This document shows, piece by piece, positions 7,045-16,278 of a stretch of DNA of 48,598 nucleotides (position 1 is the stretch's first letter; the number at the start of each line of letters is the position of its first letter). The translations under genes and the position numbers were made by a program. The stretch lies in contig JAGIBE010000022.1 in NCBI GenBank assembly GCA_017744495.1, forward strand, positions 1 through 48,598. Reading direction: 5' to 3'. Under the pieces are notes generated by a model. The model was not told the DNA's origin. It was given only the letters and a program-made list of their open reading frames with translations, and did not search any database. The stretch is from Caulobacter sp. GTDB lineage: Bacteria > Pseudomonadota > Alphaproteobacteria > Caulobacterales > Caulobacteraceae.

Positions 7045-9729
7045 ATGACCTCGCTCCCCAAATCCCCACGGTTGAGCGACGCGGAAAGCGCGCAATGGTT
7101 CTTCGACCATTCGCATGATCTGTTCGCCGTGGTGGCGCGGGGGCGGTTCGCGACGGTCAATCCGGCCTGGACGCGGGTTACCGGCTGGACTCGCCAGGAG
7201 CTGATCGGCCAGCCCGCCCTGCGCTTCGTGCATCCGGACTCGCGCCAGGACTTCATCGAGACCGCCGGCCTGATCCGCGCCTCGGGCGAGGCGGTCAACC
7301 GCCTCAAGGTGACCTGCAAGAACGGCGGCTGGGTGTGGCTGGAGGGCCGCTCGCGCCTGGGGCCCAACGGCGAGATGATCGGCGCCCTGCGCGACGTCAC
7401 CGCCGACATGGCCCGCCGGGCCGAGATCGCCGCCGCCCGCCAGACCCGCGAACTGCTGGCCTCCTCCGCCGGCATCGGCGTCTGGAGCTACGAGCCGCAC
7501 GGTCAGCACATCGAATGGTCGCGCGACATCTTCAACGCCACGGGCCTGGAGCCCGAGGACGTGGCCCAGCCCGACCAGTTCTTCGACCGCCTGGACCCCG
7601 CCGAGCAGGAGACCCTGCGCGCGGCCTTCGATCGGGCGGTGCGCACCGGCGAAGGCGGCACGATCGAGCACCGGCTGCGCGGGGCGGGGGACCAGTGGTT
7701 CACCTACCGCGCCACCTTCCGCACCGAGCCGCGCGCCGACGGCCTCCACGCCCTGAAAGGTATCTCGCAGAACGTCACCGACGTGGCCCGCACCCGCGAC
7801 GCGGCCGTCTGGGGCGAGCGCCAGGCTCGACGGCTGGTCGAAGAGGCCCCGTTCGCCGTGGCGCTCTACGACCGCGATCTGCGCCTGCAGGTGGTCAGCC
7901 CGCGCTTCCTGGAGATCTTCGAGGCCACCGAAGCCCAGATCATCGGCCGCAGCCTGCACGAGCTGACCTCGGGCGGCCGCCGCCGTTTCGTCCGGGCCGT
8001 CGAGCGGGCCCTGACCGGCGAGACGGTCGTGCGCCGCGAGGACCAGCTGCACGACAGCCTGGGCCGCAGCCACACCCTGCGCTGGGAGGCGCGGCCCTGG
8101 TTCGACGCCCAAGGCCAGATCGTCGGCGTCATCACCTATATGGACGACGTCACGGCCCTGTCGGAGGCCCGCCGCGAGGCGCGCGCCAACGCTCGCCGGT
8201 TGCGCGTGGCCCTGAGCGCGGCCCAGGCCGGGGTCTACGAGATCGACCACGCCGGCAAGGGCTTCTGGGGCTCGCCGGAGTTCCACCGCATCCTGGGTCG
8301 CCGGGTCACCTACGACGACGTCCGCAGCGCCGTCTGGCCGATGATCCATCCCGACGACGTAACCGCCGTCTACGAAGCGGCCGACGGCTGGCGCGAGCGC
8401 GAGGGTCATCGCGAGTCGCGCGGCCGCTCGTTCGACGTGCGGGTGATGACGCCCGACGGCGACGGCAAGTGGATCCGCATCTTCCACGAGGTGCGTAGCG
8501 ACGCCTCGGGGCGCATCCGCAAGGCCTTCGGCCTGATCCTGGACATCGACGAGAAGAAGCGGGCCGAGCTGGCCCTGGTCGAGGCCGAGCGCGCGGCCCA
8601 GGCCGCCAACGAGGCCAAGGCCCAGTTCCTGGCCAACATGTCCCACGAGATCCGCACGCCGATGAACGGGGTGCTGGGGGTCATGCACCTGCTCAAGCGC
8701 GAGAAGCTGCCGGGCGAGGCTGACAACCTGCTGGGCGAAGCCCTGGCCTGCGGCCGCATGCTGTCCACCCTGCTGGACGACGTGATCGACTTCTCGCGGA
8801 TCGAGGCCGGGCGGCTGGACGTCACCCAGGAGGCCGTCGATCCCAGCGAGCTGGCCGCCAGCGTCGCGCGTCTGCTGCGCGGCCAGGCCGAGCACAAGGG
8901 GCTGGAGTTGAAGGTCGACGCCCCGGACCTGGGTCTGATCCTCACCGACCCCAGCCGCCTGCGCCAGGCGCTGTTCAACCTGGTCGGCAACGCCGTGAAG
9001 TTCACCCTGAGCGGCTCGGTGACCCTCAAGGTCCGTCGCCTGGAAGGCGGCGATCCGCGCGTGGCCTTCGAGGTGATCGACACCGGGGTCGGCATCGCCG
9101 CCGAGGCCCAGGCGCGATTGTTCGAGCGCTTCCAGCAGGCCGACGCCAGCACTACCCGCCGGTTTGGAGGCTCGGGCCTGGGCCTGGCCATCACCCGGCG
9201 CCTGGCCCAGATGATGGGCGGCGAGGTGGTGTTCACCTCGCGCGAGGGCGTGGGTTCGACCTTCCTGCTGACCATCGCCGCCCCGCCGGCCCAGGCCCGC
9301 GCGGCCGAGGCCGAGATCGCCGACGGCCTGCTGCAGGGGCTGAAGATCCTGGTGGTCGAGGACAACGCCACCAACCGCCTGGTCGCCCGCCGCATCCTCG
9401 AGCAGCTGGGCGCCCATGTGGAGACGGCCGAGGACGGGCTCGACGGCGTGACCACCGCGGCGCGCGGCTTCGACCTGATCCTGATGGATGTGCAGATGCC
9501 CGGCATCGACGGGCTGGAGGCTGCCCGCCGCATCCGCAAGCTGCCCGGTCCCGCCGCCAAGACGCCGATCATCGCCCTGACCGCCAACGTCCTGTCGCAC
9601 CAGCGCGCCGCCTACCTGGCCGCCGGCATGGACGGCGTGGCCGCCAAGCCGATCGCTCCGGCCGCCCTGATCGCCGAGATCGTCCGCCTGGCGGGTGGTG
9701 AGGCCGAGGATGAGGTGGCGGTGGCCTAG
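7045..9729 (+). CDS. Hybrid sensor histidine kinase with four PAS-like domains and a receiver
   Basis: 894 aa with no signal peptide or membrane segment, so a cytoplasmic sensor. PAS-like modules lie at about 15-130, 140-255, 268-385 and 390-515. They are followed by a HisKA domain with phospho-acceptor His534 (SHEIRTPMNG) and an HATPase domain (N-box near 645, DTGVGIA near 680, GSGLGLAI near 711). A C-terminal receiver follows (ILVVEDN near 768, phospho-acceptor Asp815 in LMDVQMPG). The phosphorelay output (an Hpt protein or response regulator) is not encoded nearby, so the signal and target are unknown. Confidence 0.93.
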   Translation: MTSLPKSPRLSDAESAQWFFDHSHDLFAVVARGRFATVNPAWTRVTGWTRQELIGQPALRFVHPDSRQDFIETAGLIRASGEAVNRLKVTCKNGGWVWLEGRSRLGPNGEMIGALRDVTADMARRAEIAAARQTRELLASSAGIGVWSYEPHGQHIEWSRDIFNATGLEPEDVAQPDQFFDRLDPAEQETLRAAFDRAVRTGEGGTIEHRLRGAGDQWFTYRATFRTEPRADGLHALKGISQNVTDVARTRDAAVWGERQARRLVEEAPFAVALYDRDLRLQVVSPRFLEIFEATEAQIIGRSLHELTSGGRRRFVRAVERALTGETVVRREDQLHDSLGRSHTLRWEARPWFDAQGQIVGVITYMDDVTALSEARREARANARRLRVALSAAQAGVYEIDHAGKGFWGSPEFHRILGRRVTYDDVRSAVWPMIHPDDVTAVYEAADGWREREGHRESRGRSFDVRVMTPDGDGKWIRIFHEVRSDASGRIRKAFGLILDIDEKKRAELALVEAERAAQAANEAKAQFLANMSHEIRTPMNGVLGVMHLLKREKLPGEADNLLGEALACGRMLSTLLDDVIDFSRIEAGRLDVTQEAVDPSELAASVARLLRGQAEHKGLELKVDAPDLGLILTDPSRLRQALFNLVGNAVKFTLSGSVTLKVRRLEGGDPRVAFEVIDTGVGIAAEAQARLFERFQQADASTTRRFGGSGLGLAITRRLAQMMGGEVVFTSREGVGSTFLLTIAAPPAQARAAEAEIADGLLQGLKILVVEDNATNRLVARRILEQLGAHVETAEDGLDGVTTAARGFDLILMDVQMPGIDGLEAARRIRKLPGPAAKTPIIALTANVLSHQRAAYLAAGMDGVAAKPIAPAALIAEIVRLAGGEAEDEVAVA

Positions 9730-9821
9730 CCTCCCCAGGTCCCCCCCCGGCGGGGGAGGGACTTCCCTCGTCGTCGAAAACCGCGCTAAGCCTTCTCCCA
9801 ACCAAACGGGGGAAACCGATC

Positions 9822-11480
9822 ATGACGGCTCAGGACAAGGCCGAAGAGCGCGCCTCCATGCGTACGGTGGTGGCCGCGTCGTCCGCGGGCACCGCCTTTG
9901 AATGGTACGACTTCTTCATCTTCGGCAGCCTGGCCCAGGTCATCTCCAAGACCTTCTTCACGGGCCTGTCCGAGACGGCGGGCTATGTGGCGGCGCTCGC
10001 CCTGTTCGGGGTGGGTTTCGCTTTCCGGCCGCTGGGCGCCCTGGTGTTCGGCAAGATCGGCGACCAGGCCGGCCGCAAGGGGGCGTTCCTGGCCACCGTG
10101 CTGCTGATGGGCGGGGCCACCTTCGCCATCGCCCTGCTGCCCACCTATCAGCAGGCGGGGATCATCTCGCCGGCCCTGCTGATCGTCCTGCGCTGCGTCC
10201 AGGGTTTCGCCCTGGGCGGCGAGTACGGCGGCGCGGCGATCTATGTGGCCGAGCACTCGCCGCCGGACCAGCGCGGCCGGACGACCGCCTGGGTGCAGAG
10301 CTCGGCGTCGCTGGGCCTGTTCGCGGCGCTGCTGGTCATCCTGGCCACCCGCTGGGCGCTGGGCGGGGCCGCCGGGCCGGACGCCTTCGACGCCTGGGGC
10401 TGGCGCATTCCCTTCGCCGTCTCCATCGGCCTGCTGGCGGTGTCGGTCTGGATGCGCCTGAAGCTCAGCGAGAGCCCGACCTTCGCCCGGATGAAGGAAG
10501 AGGGCGCGGCGTCCAAGGCGCCCTACGCCGAGGCCTTCGGCCAGTGGAAGAACCTCAAGCTGGTCCTGCTGGCGTTCTTCGCCGTGATGTCGGCCCAGGG
10601 CGCGGTCTGGTACACCACCTTCTTCTACATCCAGACCTTCATGGAGAAGTTCCTCAAGGTCGCGCCGGGCACGATCAACGGGCTGATGATGGGCGCGGCG
10701 GCGGTCAGCGCGGTGCTCTATGTCGTGTTCGGCTGGCTGTCGGACCGGATCGGCCGCAAGCCGGTGATGCTGGGCGGCATGACCCTGGCCCTGGTCTTCT
10801 ACTTCCCCGGCTTCCATCTTCTGGAGCGCGCCGCCAATCCGGCCCTGGCCGAGGCCTCGGCCCGCGCGCCGGTCAGCGTCACGGCGGACCCCAAGGACTG
10901 CGCGCTGCAGTTCGATCCCGTCGGCAAGACCGCCTTCGTCTCGTCGTGCGACATCGCCAAGAGCGCCCTGGCCAACGCCGGGGTGTCCTACGCCAACCAC
11001 GTGGGCCCGGCCGGCTCGCCGGCGGTGGTCCAGATCGGTGAGACGCGGATCGTCTCCAAGAGCGCCACGGGCCTGCCCGCCAAGGAGGCCAAGGCCGTAA
11101 AGACCGCCGGCGAGGCCGCGATCAAAGCGGCCCTGGCGAAGGCCGGCTATCCCGCCAAGGCCGACCCAGCGCGGATCAATGTCTGGGGCGTGTTCGGCGT
11201 GCTGCTGGTCTTCGTGGTCGGCGCCACCGCCCTCTACGGCCCTCTGGCCGCGGCCCTTGTCGAGCTGTTCCCGACCCGGGTGCGCTACACGGCCCTGTCG
11301 CTGCCCTACCACATCGGCACGGGCTGGATCGGCGGTTTCGTGCCGTTCAGCGCCTTCGCCATCGTGGCGGCGGTGGGCAACATCTATGCCGGGCTCTGGT
11401 ACCCGGTGATCTTCACCCTGATCAGCGTGCTGACGACCTTGTTCCTGCTGCCCGAGACCAAGGACCGGTCGCTGGACTAA
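9822..11480 (+). CDS. MFS transporter, metabolite:H+ symporter type, with large periplasmic insertion
   Basis: An inner-membrane MFS protein of 552 aa, longer than the usual 430-450. Family signatures are GTAFEWYDFFIFG at the first helix, GKIGDQAGRKG after helix 2, GEYGGAAIYVAEHSP in helix 5, SDRIGRKPVML after helix 8, and ELFPTRVRYTALSLPYHIG. This matches KgtP/ProP-like carriers of dicarboxylates or related solutes. About 115 residues (336-450) with two cysteines (Cys360, Cys376) are inserted between helices 9 and 10, on the periplasmic side. GGGGGAAA lies before the ATG. The substrate is unknown. A weak C-rich/G-rich hairpin sits in the 92-base gap after the kinase gene. Confidence 0.9.
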   Translation: MTAQDKAEERASMRTVVAASSAGTAFEWYDFFIFGSLAQVISKTFFTGLSETAGYVAALALFGVGFAFRPLGALVFGKIGDQAGRKGAFLATVLLMGGATFAIALLPTYQQAGIISPALLIVLRCVQGFALGGEYGGAAIYVAEHSPPDQRGRTTAWVQSSASLGLFAALLVILATRWALGGAAGPDAFDAWGWRIPFAVSIGLLAVSVWMRLKLSESPTFARMKEEGAASKAPYAEAFGQWKNLKLVLLAFFAVMSAQGAVWYTTFFYIQTFMEKFLKVAPGTINGLMMGAAAVSAVLYVVFGWLSDRIGRKPVMLGGMTLALVFYFPGFHLLERAANPALAEASARAPVSVTADPKDCALQFDPVGKTAFVSSCDIAKSALANAGVSYANHVGPAGSPAVVQIGETRIVSKSATGLPAKEAKAVKTAGEAAIKAALAKAGYPAKADPARINVWGVFGVLLVFVVGATALYGPLAAALVELFPTRVRYTALSLPYHIGTGWIGGFVPFSAFAIVAAVGNIYAGLWYPVIFTLISVLTTLFLLPETKDRSLD

Positions 11481-11489
11481 CCCCTCATG

Positions 11490-11600
11490 TTGTCATCCCG
11501 GAAAGCGCGCAGCGCTTGTCCGGGACCCAGGTGAACCGCACCGCATCAGCCCAGTCCCCTGGGTCCCGGACAGCCTCTGCGAGGCTTCCGGGATGACAAC
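11490..11600. repeat. Palindromic intergenic element, family B copy 2
   Basis: The outer arms GTTGTCATCCCGGAA (11490-11504) and their complement (11586-11600), with a second pair CGGGACCCAGG (11521-11531)/CCTGGGTCCCG (11558-11568), frame two self-contained hairpins. These are AAGCGC-GCA-GCGCTT (11504-11518) and AGCCTC-TGC-GAGGCT (11572-11586). It lies exactly between two convergent genes and could end transcription from both sides. Confidence 0.87.
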
Positions 11601-11611
11601 GATTGGGTTGC

Positions 11612-12490
11612 TCAGATCACCTCGACCGCCACCGAGGCCGCGCCCAGCGCCTGGACCACCGCCGGATCGACCGGCGCCACGACCAGCCGCACGATCTGCT
11701 TGCCCTCCTTGGCCAGGGTCACCAGCGTTTCGGCGTCGATCTCCGCCGGATCCAGCCGGTGGACGTCCCGACGGGCCATGGTCAGCACGTCGTTGTCCGC
11801 GCCTTCGTCCGCGATCAGTACGTCGGCGGCGCCCAGCGCCCGGAGGGCGCGCAGCGTCAGAAGGTCGGAAGGACCCTTGCCAGCGATGAACCGCACCTTG
11901 CCCTCGCGGCCGACGCCTTTGGCGAGCGCTTGCCGGAACAGCTGGCCGGCCTTCTCCATGTCGCCGGCCATGGCCGCCTGGGCCGCCTCGCCGGCCACGG
12001 CGTCGCGCAGGAAGGCGCGGCGTTCGTGCAGGGCGGGCAGGGCCCCGCGCACCTCGTCCTGGAACCTGCGCAGCAGGGCGGCCACCCGGCCGGTGCCTTC
12101 GGGCATCTGGGCTTCGATGTCGTTGCGCAGCTTGGTGGCCAGGGTCGGCGAGGCGCCGCCCGTGCCGATGGCCGCCACCACCTCGCCGCGGTCGATCACG
12201 GCCGGGGTGTTGAAGTCGCTCATCGTCGGCTTGTCGACGACGTTGACCAGCACGCGGGCCGCGCGCGCGGCCCCGGCCGCCGCTTGCAGGAAGATCTCGT
12301 CGTCGCCGGCCACGAAGGCCAGGACCGCCCCGGCATAGGTTCCCGGCAGAAACGCCTCCGGGCCGTCGATCCGCACCACCGTGGCCGGCGAACCGTCGAA
12401 CAGCCGTGCCTTGTTGTCGGCGGCCTCGCCGCTGCCGGCGATCACGACCTTGCGGCCGGCCAGGGGGAAATAGGCGGGAAAGGAGTCCAA
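11612..12490 (-). CDS. Siroheme-synthase-like protein: Met8-type dehydrogenase/chelatase with truncated methyltransferase tail
   Basis: The N-terminal half is a precorrin-2 dehydrogenase/sirohydrochlorin ferrochelatase: a Rossmann start (RKVVIAGSGEAADNKARLF), then VVDKPTMSDFNTPAVIDRG and GTGGASPTLATKLR, as in the N-terminal half of CysG. The last about 90 residues (GKGPSDLLTLRALRALGAAD...) match only the first part of the uroporphyrinogen-III methyltransferase fold and lack the SAM-binding remainder. TTG at 12490 is taken as the start because it begins at the conserved FPAYFPL segment; an in-frame ATG at 12559 would add 23 unrelated residues. It diverges from iorA. Confidence 0.78.
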   Translation of the reverse strand: MDSFPAYFPLAGRKVVIAGSGEAADNKARLFDGSPATVVRIDGPEAFLPGTYAGAVLAFVAGDDEIFLQAAAGAARAARVLVNVVDKPTMSDFNTPAVIDRGEVVAAIGTGGASPTLATKLRNDIEAQMPEGTGRVAALLRRFQDEVRGALPALHERRAFLRDAVAGEAAQAAMAGDMEKAGQLFRQALAKGVGREGKVRFIAGKGPSDLLTLRALRALGAADVLIADEGADNDVLTMARRDVHRLDPAEIDAETLVTLAKEGKQIVRLVVAPVDPAVVQALGAASVAVEVI

Positions 12491-12639
12491 GGCGCGAGGT
12501 CCTGACGCAGAGCAAGCGAACGTGACGGTCAGGCTAGCCTGCCAGAACCAAGATTTCACTGGCGGGATTGGGTCTGAGCAGTGTTAGATTCCTTCTGGCT
12601 GGGCCGTCGGACCCCGTTTTTCGCTTGGGAGGCGAAAGC

Positions 12640-13194
12640 ATGACCTCGACTTTGGACATCAACGGTAAGGCGGTCGTCGTGAAGGCCGCGCCGGAGACGC
12701 CCTTGCTCTGGGTGCTTCGGGACGAACTGGGCCTGACCGGGACCAAGTTCGGCTGCGGCATGGCCCAGTGCGGAGCCTGTACGGTCCACGTCAACGGCGA
12801 CCCGGTACGGTCCTGCGTCACGCCCATCGAGGCGTTGGCGGGCGCCAAGATCGCCACCATCGAGAGCCTGGGCGGAACCCACCCGCTGCAGCAGGCCTGG
12901 GTCAAGCACGACGTGCCGCAGTGCGGCTACTGCCAGTCGGGCCAGATCATGTCGGCAGCCGCCCTGCTGGCCGCCGCCAAGTCGCCCAGCGACCAGGACA
13001 TCGACAACGCCATGAGCGGCAACATCTGTCGCTGCGGCGCCTATCAGCGCATCCGCGCCGCCATCAAGGACGCCGCCGGCCTCACCGCCGCGCCGGTCGT
13101 GGCCGCTCCGGCGGCCAAGCCCGTCGCCTCGAACGACGTCGACGACGAGATCGCCGCCGCCTCGGGCTCGACCAGCCGCGGAGTGGGCCAATGA
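12640..13194 (+). CDS. iorA: Isoquinoline 1-oxidoreductase-type alpha subunit, 2x[2Fe-2S]
   Basis: A 184-aa electron-transfer subunit of a xanthine-oxidase-family molybdoenzyme. The plant-ferredoxin-type cluster is ligated by the cysteines in [16 protein letters not shown] plus the RSC that follows. The second, helical-type cluster is at [10 protein letters not shown] and [12 protein letters not shown]. The C-terminal 35 residues form an Ala/Val/Pro-rich extension beyond the usual family end. The ATG at 12640 is fixed by GGGAGG seven bases upstream. It overlaps iorB by ATGA (translational coupling). There is no signal peptide, so it is probably exported piggyback with IorB. Confidence 0.9.
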   Translation: MTSTLDINGKAVVVKAAPETPLLWVLRDELGLTGTKFGCGMAQCGACTVHVNGDPVRSCVTPIEALAGAKIATIESLGGTHPLQQAWVKHDVPQCGYCQSGQIMSAAALLAAAKSPSDQDIDNAMSGNICRCGAYQRIRAAIKDAAGLTAAPVVAAPAAKPVASNDVDDEIAAASGSTSRGVGQ

Positions 13195-15386
13195 GCGGGC
13201 CGTTGCGGAAATTCCAGGGCTCGGAAGGGGTCAGCCGCCGCGACCTGGTGGTCGGGGCCACGCTCGTGGGTGGGGCGCTGCTTGTGGGCTGCTCGCCCGC
13301 CGACCTGATGAGCGCCGGCTCCAAGGTCAATGTCGGGGCGTTCGGGCCTTTCATCCAGTTCGATCCGGACGGCGCGGTGACGGTGCTGTCCAAGCATATC
13401 GAGTTCGGCCAGGGCAGCAGCACCGGCCTGGCGGCCATCGTCGCCGAGGAGTTGGACGCCGACTGGACCCGGGTCAAGGTCGTATCCGCCCCGGCGAACG
13501 CCAAGCTCTACGGCAACACCACGCTCGGCATCCAGCTGACCGGCGGCTCGTCGGCGATCTCCAATTCCTGGGAGCAGCTGCGCAAGGCCGGGGCGGGCGC
13601 GCGGGCGATGTTCGTGCAGGCGGCGGCCGCCCACTGGAACGTTCCGGCCGGCGAGATCACCGTCAAGGACGGGGTGGTGGGCCACGCCAGCGGCAAGAGC
13701 GCGGGCTTCGGCGAACTGCTCGTCGAAGCGGCCAAGGTCGCGCCGCCCGAGAACCCGACCCTGAAGGACCCCAAGACCTTCACCCTGGTCGGCACGGCCC
13801 GCGTGCAGCGCAAGGACAGCCTGGCCAAGAGCACCGGAACGGCGCGCTACACCCAGGACGTCCAACTGCCCGACATGCTGGTGGCCATGGTCGCCCACGC
13901 GCCGCGCTTCGGCGCGAGCGTGAAGAGCTTCGACGCCGATGCGGCCAAGAAGGTGGCGGGCGTGGTCGATGTCTACCAGATCCCGACCGGGGTGGCGGTG
14001 GTCGCCGACAACACCTACGCCGCCCGCATGGGCCGCGAGGCGTTGAAGGTCGAATGGGACGAGGGCAAGGCCGAGACCCGAAGCTCGGCGACGATCGCCC
14101 AGCAGTGGCGCGACATCGCCGCCGGCAAGGGTCCGTCCGACCTGAAGTGGCAGGCCTTCGACTCCAAGGGCGACGCCTCGGTCGCCTCGGGCGGAAAGGG
14201 CGCCGAGGTCTTCGAGACCGCGTACGACTTCCCCTATCTCGCCCACGCCACCATGGAGCCGATGAACTGCGTGGCGATCGTCGACGGCAACAAGGTCAAG
14301 CTGATCCACGGCTCCCAGGCCCAGACCCTGGACCAGATGAACGCGGCCAAGATCGTCAAGACCCTGCCCGGTTCGGTCGAGATCGAGACCCTGTTCGCCG
14401 GCGGCTCGTTCGGACGGCGGGCCAACTTCACCTCGGACTACGTGGCCGAGTGCGTGACCATCGCCCAGAAGGTCGGCCACGGCCGCCCGGTGAAGCTGGT
14501 CTGGACCCGCGAGGACGACATGCGCGCCGGCTACTACAGGCCGCTGGTGCACCACGCCGTGCGGATCAGACTGGACAAGGACGGCTATCCGGCCAGCTGG
14601 CGCCATCGGATCGTCACCCAGTCGATCATGAAGGACTCGCCGATGCCGTCGAAGGGGCCGGAAGGGCCCGCGATCGAGGGGACGGCCGGCTCGCCCTACT
14701 TCAAGGCCACGCCGATCGTGGACGCCCAACTGGCCTTGCCGGAAGGCGGCGTGCCGGTCCTGTGGTGGCGATCGGTGGGCGCGACCCACACCGCGTTCGT
14801 CATGGAGCACACGATCGACCAGCTAGCCCTGAAGGCCGGCAAGGATCCAGTCGAGTACCGGCGCGCTCTCTACGCCAAGGCCGGCGAGCAGGGGGCGCGG
14901 CACCTGGCGGCCCTCAATCTGGCGGTCGAGAAGGCCGGGCCGACGGCGACCCCCGGCTTCACGCGCGGCGTGGCGGTGCACGAGAGCTTCGGTTCGGTGG
15001 TCGCTCAGGTGGCCGAGGTCAAGCTGGTGGACGGCGAGCCCCGCGTCGGCCGGGTGGTCACCGCCATCGACTGCGGCGTGGCGGTCTCGCCCGACCAGAT
15101 CGCGGCCCAGATGGAAGGCGGCACCTGCTACGGCCTGTCGGCGGCGCTGTACGGCGAGATCACCTTGACGGACGGTCGCGTCGACCAGAGCAATTTCGAC
15201 ACCTATCGCGTGCTGCGGATGAACGAGGCGCCGGTGGTCGAGACGTACGTCGTGCCGTCGGGCAATGCGCCCAGCGGGGTGGGCGAGCCGGGTACGCCGG
15301 TCATCGCGCCGGCGGTGGCCAACGCCCTGCTGGCGCTGTCCAAGACGCCCACCGGCCGCCTGCCGTTTGTCCGGGCGCAGGGCTGA
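13191..15386 (+). CDS. iorB: Isoquinoline 1-oxidoreductase-type beta subunit, molybdopterin-binding, Tat-exported
   Basis: 731 aa, the catalytic subunit of an aldehyde-oxidase/CO-dehydrogenase-like enzyme that binds molybdopterin cytosine dinucleotide. A twin-arginine signal is visible ([11 protein letters not shown], Arg16-Arg17). Its hydrophobic stretch ends in LLVGC, a possible lipobox with Cys34, so it may be a membrane-anchored periplasmic enzyme. Conserved regions include [56 protein letters not shown] and [18 protein letters not shown] (the cofactor-site Gly-Glu motif). Family names come from isoquinoline oxidation, but the real substrate (N-heterocycle or aldehyde) cannot be told. Moco genes lie 3 kb downstream. 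Confidence 0.9.
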   Translation: MSGPLRKFQGSEGVSRRDLVVGATLVGGALLVGCSPADLMSAGSKVNVGAFGPFIQFDPDGAVTVLSKHIEFGQGSSTGLAAIVAEELDADWTRVKVVSAPANAKLYGNTTLGIQLTGGSSAISNSWEQLRKAGAGARAMFVQAAAAHWNVPAGEITVKDGVVGHASGKSAGFGELLVEAAKVAPPENPTLKDPKTFTLVGTARVQRKDSLAKSTGTARYTQDVQLPDMLVAMVAHAPRFGASVKSFDADAAKKVAGVVDVYQIPTGVAVVADNTYAARMGREALKVEWDEGKAETRSSATIAQQWRDIAAGKGPSDLKWQAFDSKGDASVASGGKGAEVFETAYDFPYLAHATMEPMNCVAIVDGNKVKLIHGSQAQTLDQMNAAKIVKTLPGSVEIETLFAGGSFGRRANFTSDYVAECVTIAQKVGHGRPVKLVWTREDDMRAGYYRPLVHHAVRIRLDKDGYPASWRHRIVTQSIMKDSPMPSKGPEGPAIEGTAGSPYFKATPIVDAQLALPEGGVPVLWWRSVGATHTAFVMEHTIDQLALKAGKDPVEYRRALYAKAGEQGARHLAALNLAVEKAGPTATPGFTRGVAVHESFGSVVAQVAEVKLVDGEPRVGRVVTAIDCGVAVSPDQIAAQMEGGTCYGLSAALYGEITLTDGRVDQSNFDTYRVLRMNEAPVVETYVVPSGNAPSGVGEPGTPVIAPAVANALLALSKTPTGRLPFVRAQG

Positions 15387-15497
15387 GGGCGTTCGGCTTA
15401 GCGAAATTCGATGCGGACTTGATGGAACGCGCACCGTTGGAGCACGTTCAGTCAAGTCTTGCTGGACGTAAGGCGAGCCGCGAACCATTTTAGCGGC

Positions 15498-16205
15498 ATG
15501 GTGGACTCCGGCGACAACCTGGGCTTCGAGCGGCTGACTCCTCGCGAGCGCGAGATTCTGCGGCTCATCGCCCAGCATCGGCAGTCCAAGGAGATCGCCC
15601 GTCTGCTGCGGCTTTCGCCCAAGACGGTCGAGATGCATGTGCTCAGCGCACGGCGTCGGCTGGCCGGCCTGAACCGCCGTGACGCGGCCCTGGCGTTCGT
15701 GGCCTGGGAAATGGACCCCGGTAATGACTACCGTAAGCAATCGGCCGAGCTAGCCACCGACCCGTCAGAGGTCTTTTCTCGCTTCAACAGCGAGAGCAGC
15801 CATGACGAAATCTTCGACCAACACTCCGAACCCGGCCTCGGCCTTCTTCATCGCGAGCTGGCAGTCCCTCGAGGAAGGCCTGACCCTGATGGCGGGCACG
15901 CCGGAACGCGGCCGGCTGGTGGCGGAAACGGTTTCGGCCCTGCGCAAGGCGCAGGCGGCGGGCGATCCCCCTGGCAAGCTGCTCCTGAGGGTCCTGGCCG
16001 CGACGGCCTTCCTGGCGGACGACACGCCGCTCCGTACGGAAGGAGCTGGCGCGATGACCTGACCCCCTTGCAGTGGCTGGGTCTGATCCTCGCGGTCGCC
16101 ACCCTGGGCGGTATCCTGCTCGGGACGGTCACGATGGGGGCCCACGAATTCCTCTACGCCCTCCAGCGGTTCCGCGAGGGCTGGAGCCCGCCTCCGGCGC
16201 ACTGA
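15498..16205 (+). CDS. LuxR-type HTH regulator with C-terminal membrane segment
   Basis: The N-terminal 65 residues are a clear GerE/LuxR helix-turn-helix (RLTPREREILRLIAQH, SKEIARLLRLSPKTVEMHV). The end (LTPLQWLGLILAVATLGGIL and on) is one membrane helix plus a short tail. HTH plus C-terminal helix is a known alphaproteobacterial arrangement, giving a membrane-tethered regulator without a receiver domain. The frame is open throughout, but from about 15800 to 16055 its codons lack the genome's G/C third-position bias and the translation is a Gly/Pro/Arg-rich linker. In that stretch the bias sits in the +1 frame (separate entry). Either the linker is overprinted or two compensating frameshifts exist. 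ATG at 15498 is chosen; its ribosome site is weak. Confidence 0.65.
   Translation: MVDSGDNLGFERLTPREREILRLIAQHRQSKEIARLLRLSPKTVEMHVLSARRRLAGLNRRDAALAFVAWEMDPGNDYRKQSAELATDPSEVFSRFNSESSHDEIFDQHSEPGLGLLHRELAVPRGRPDPDGGHAGTRPAGGGNGFGPAQGAGGGRSPWQAAPEGPGRDGLPGGRHAAPYGRSWRDDLTPLQWLGLILAVATLGGILLGTVTMGAHEFLYALQRFREGWSPPPAH
15802..16062 (+). CDS. Small ORF nested in the LuxR gene, +1 frame, 86 aa
   Basis: Between 15802 and 16062 the +1 frame shows the strong G/C third-position pattern of real genes here. It reads as a plausible helical protein (FFIASWQSLEEGLTLM, GRLVAETVSALRKAQ, KLLLRVLAATAFLADD). It begins with ATG after a weak GCGAGAG site and ends in ATG-ACC-TGA, just where the regulator frame regains coding character. 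It may be a separate protein encoded wholly inside another gene, or the true middle of the regulator. No family recognised. Confidence 0.45.
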   Translation: MTKSSTNTPNPASAFFIASWQSLEEGLTLMAGTPERGRLVAETVSALRKAQAAGDPPGKLLLRVLAATAFLADDTPLRTEGAGAMT

Positions 16206-16278
16206 CGCCGATCTTTCCAGAAACATTTCATCGACTTGAACGTGCGGGGGGGACCCGTGCGACCGGGAGAGTCATGCC

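Noticed and set aside
7012..9801. 929-codon minus-strand frame opposite the histidine kinase gene
   Set aside because: A codon-bias shadow: high G/C third positions of the kinase remove stops on the other strand. The translation is Gly/Ala/Arg/Gln-rich with no domain.
12768..13190. Upstream extension of iorB into iorA
   Set aside because: It translates iorA out of frame. ATG at 13191, overlapping the iorA stop, begins the Tat signal peptide.
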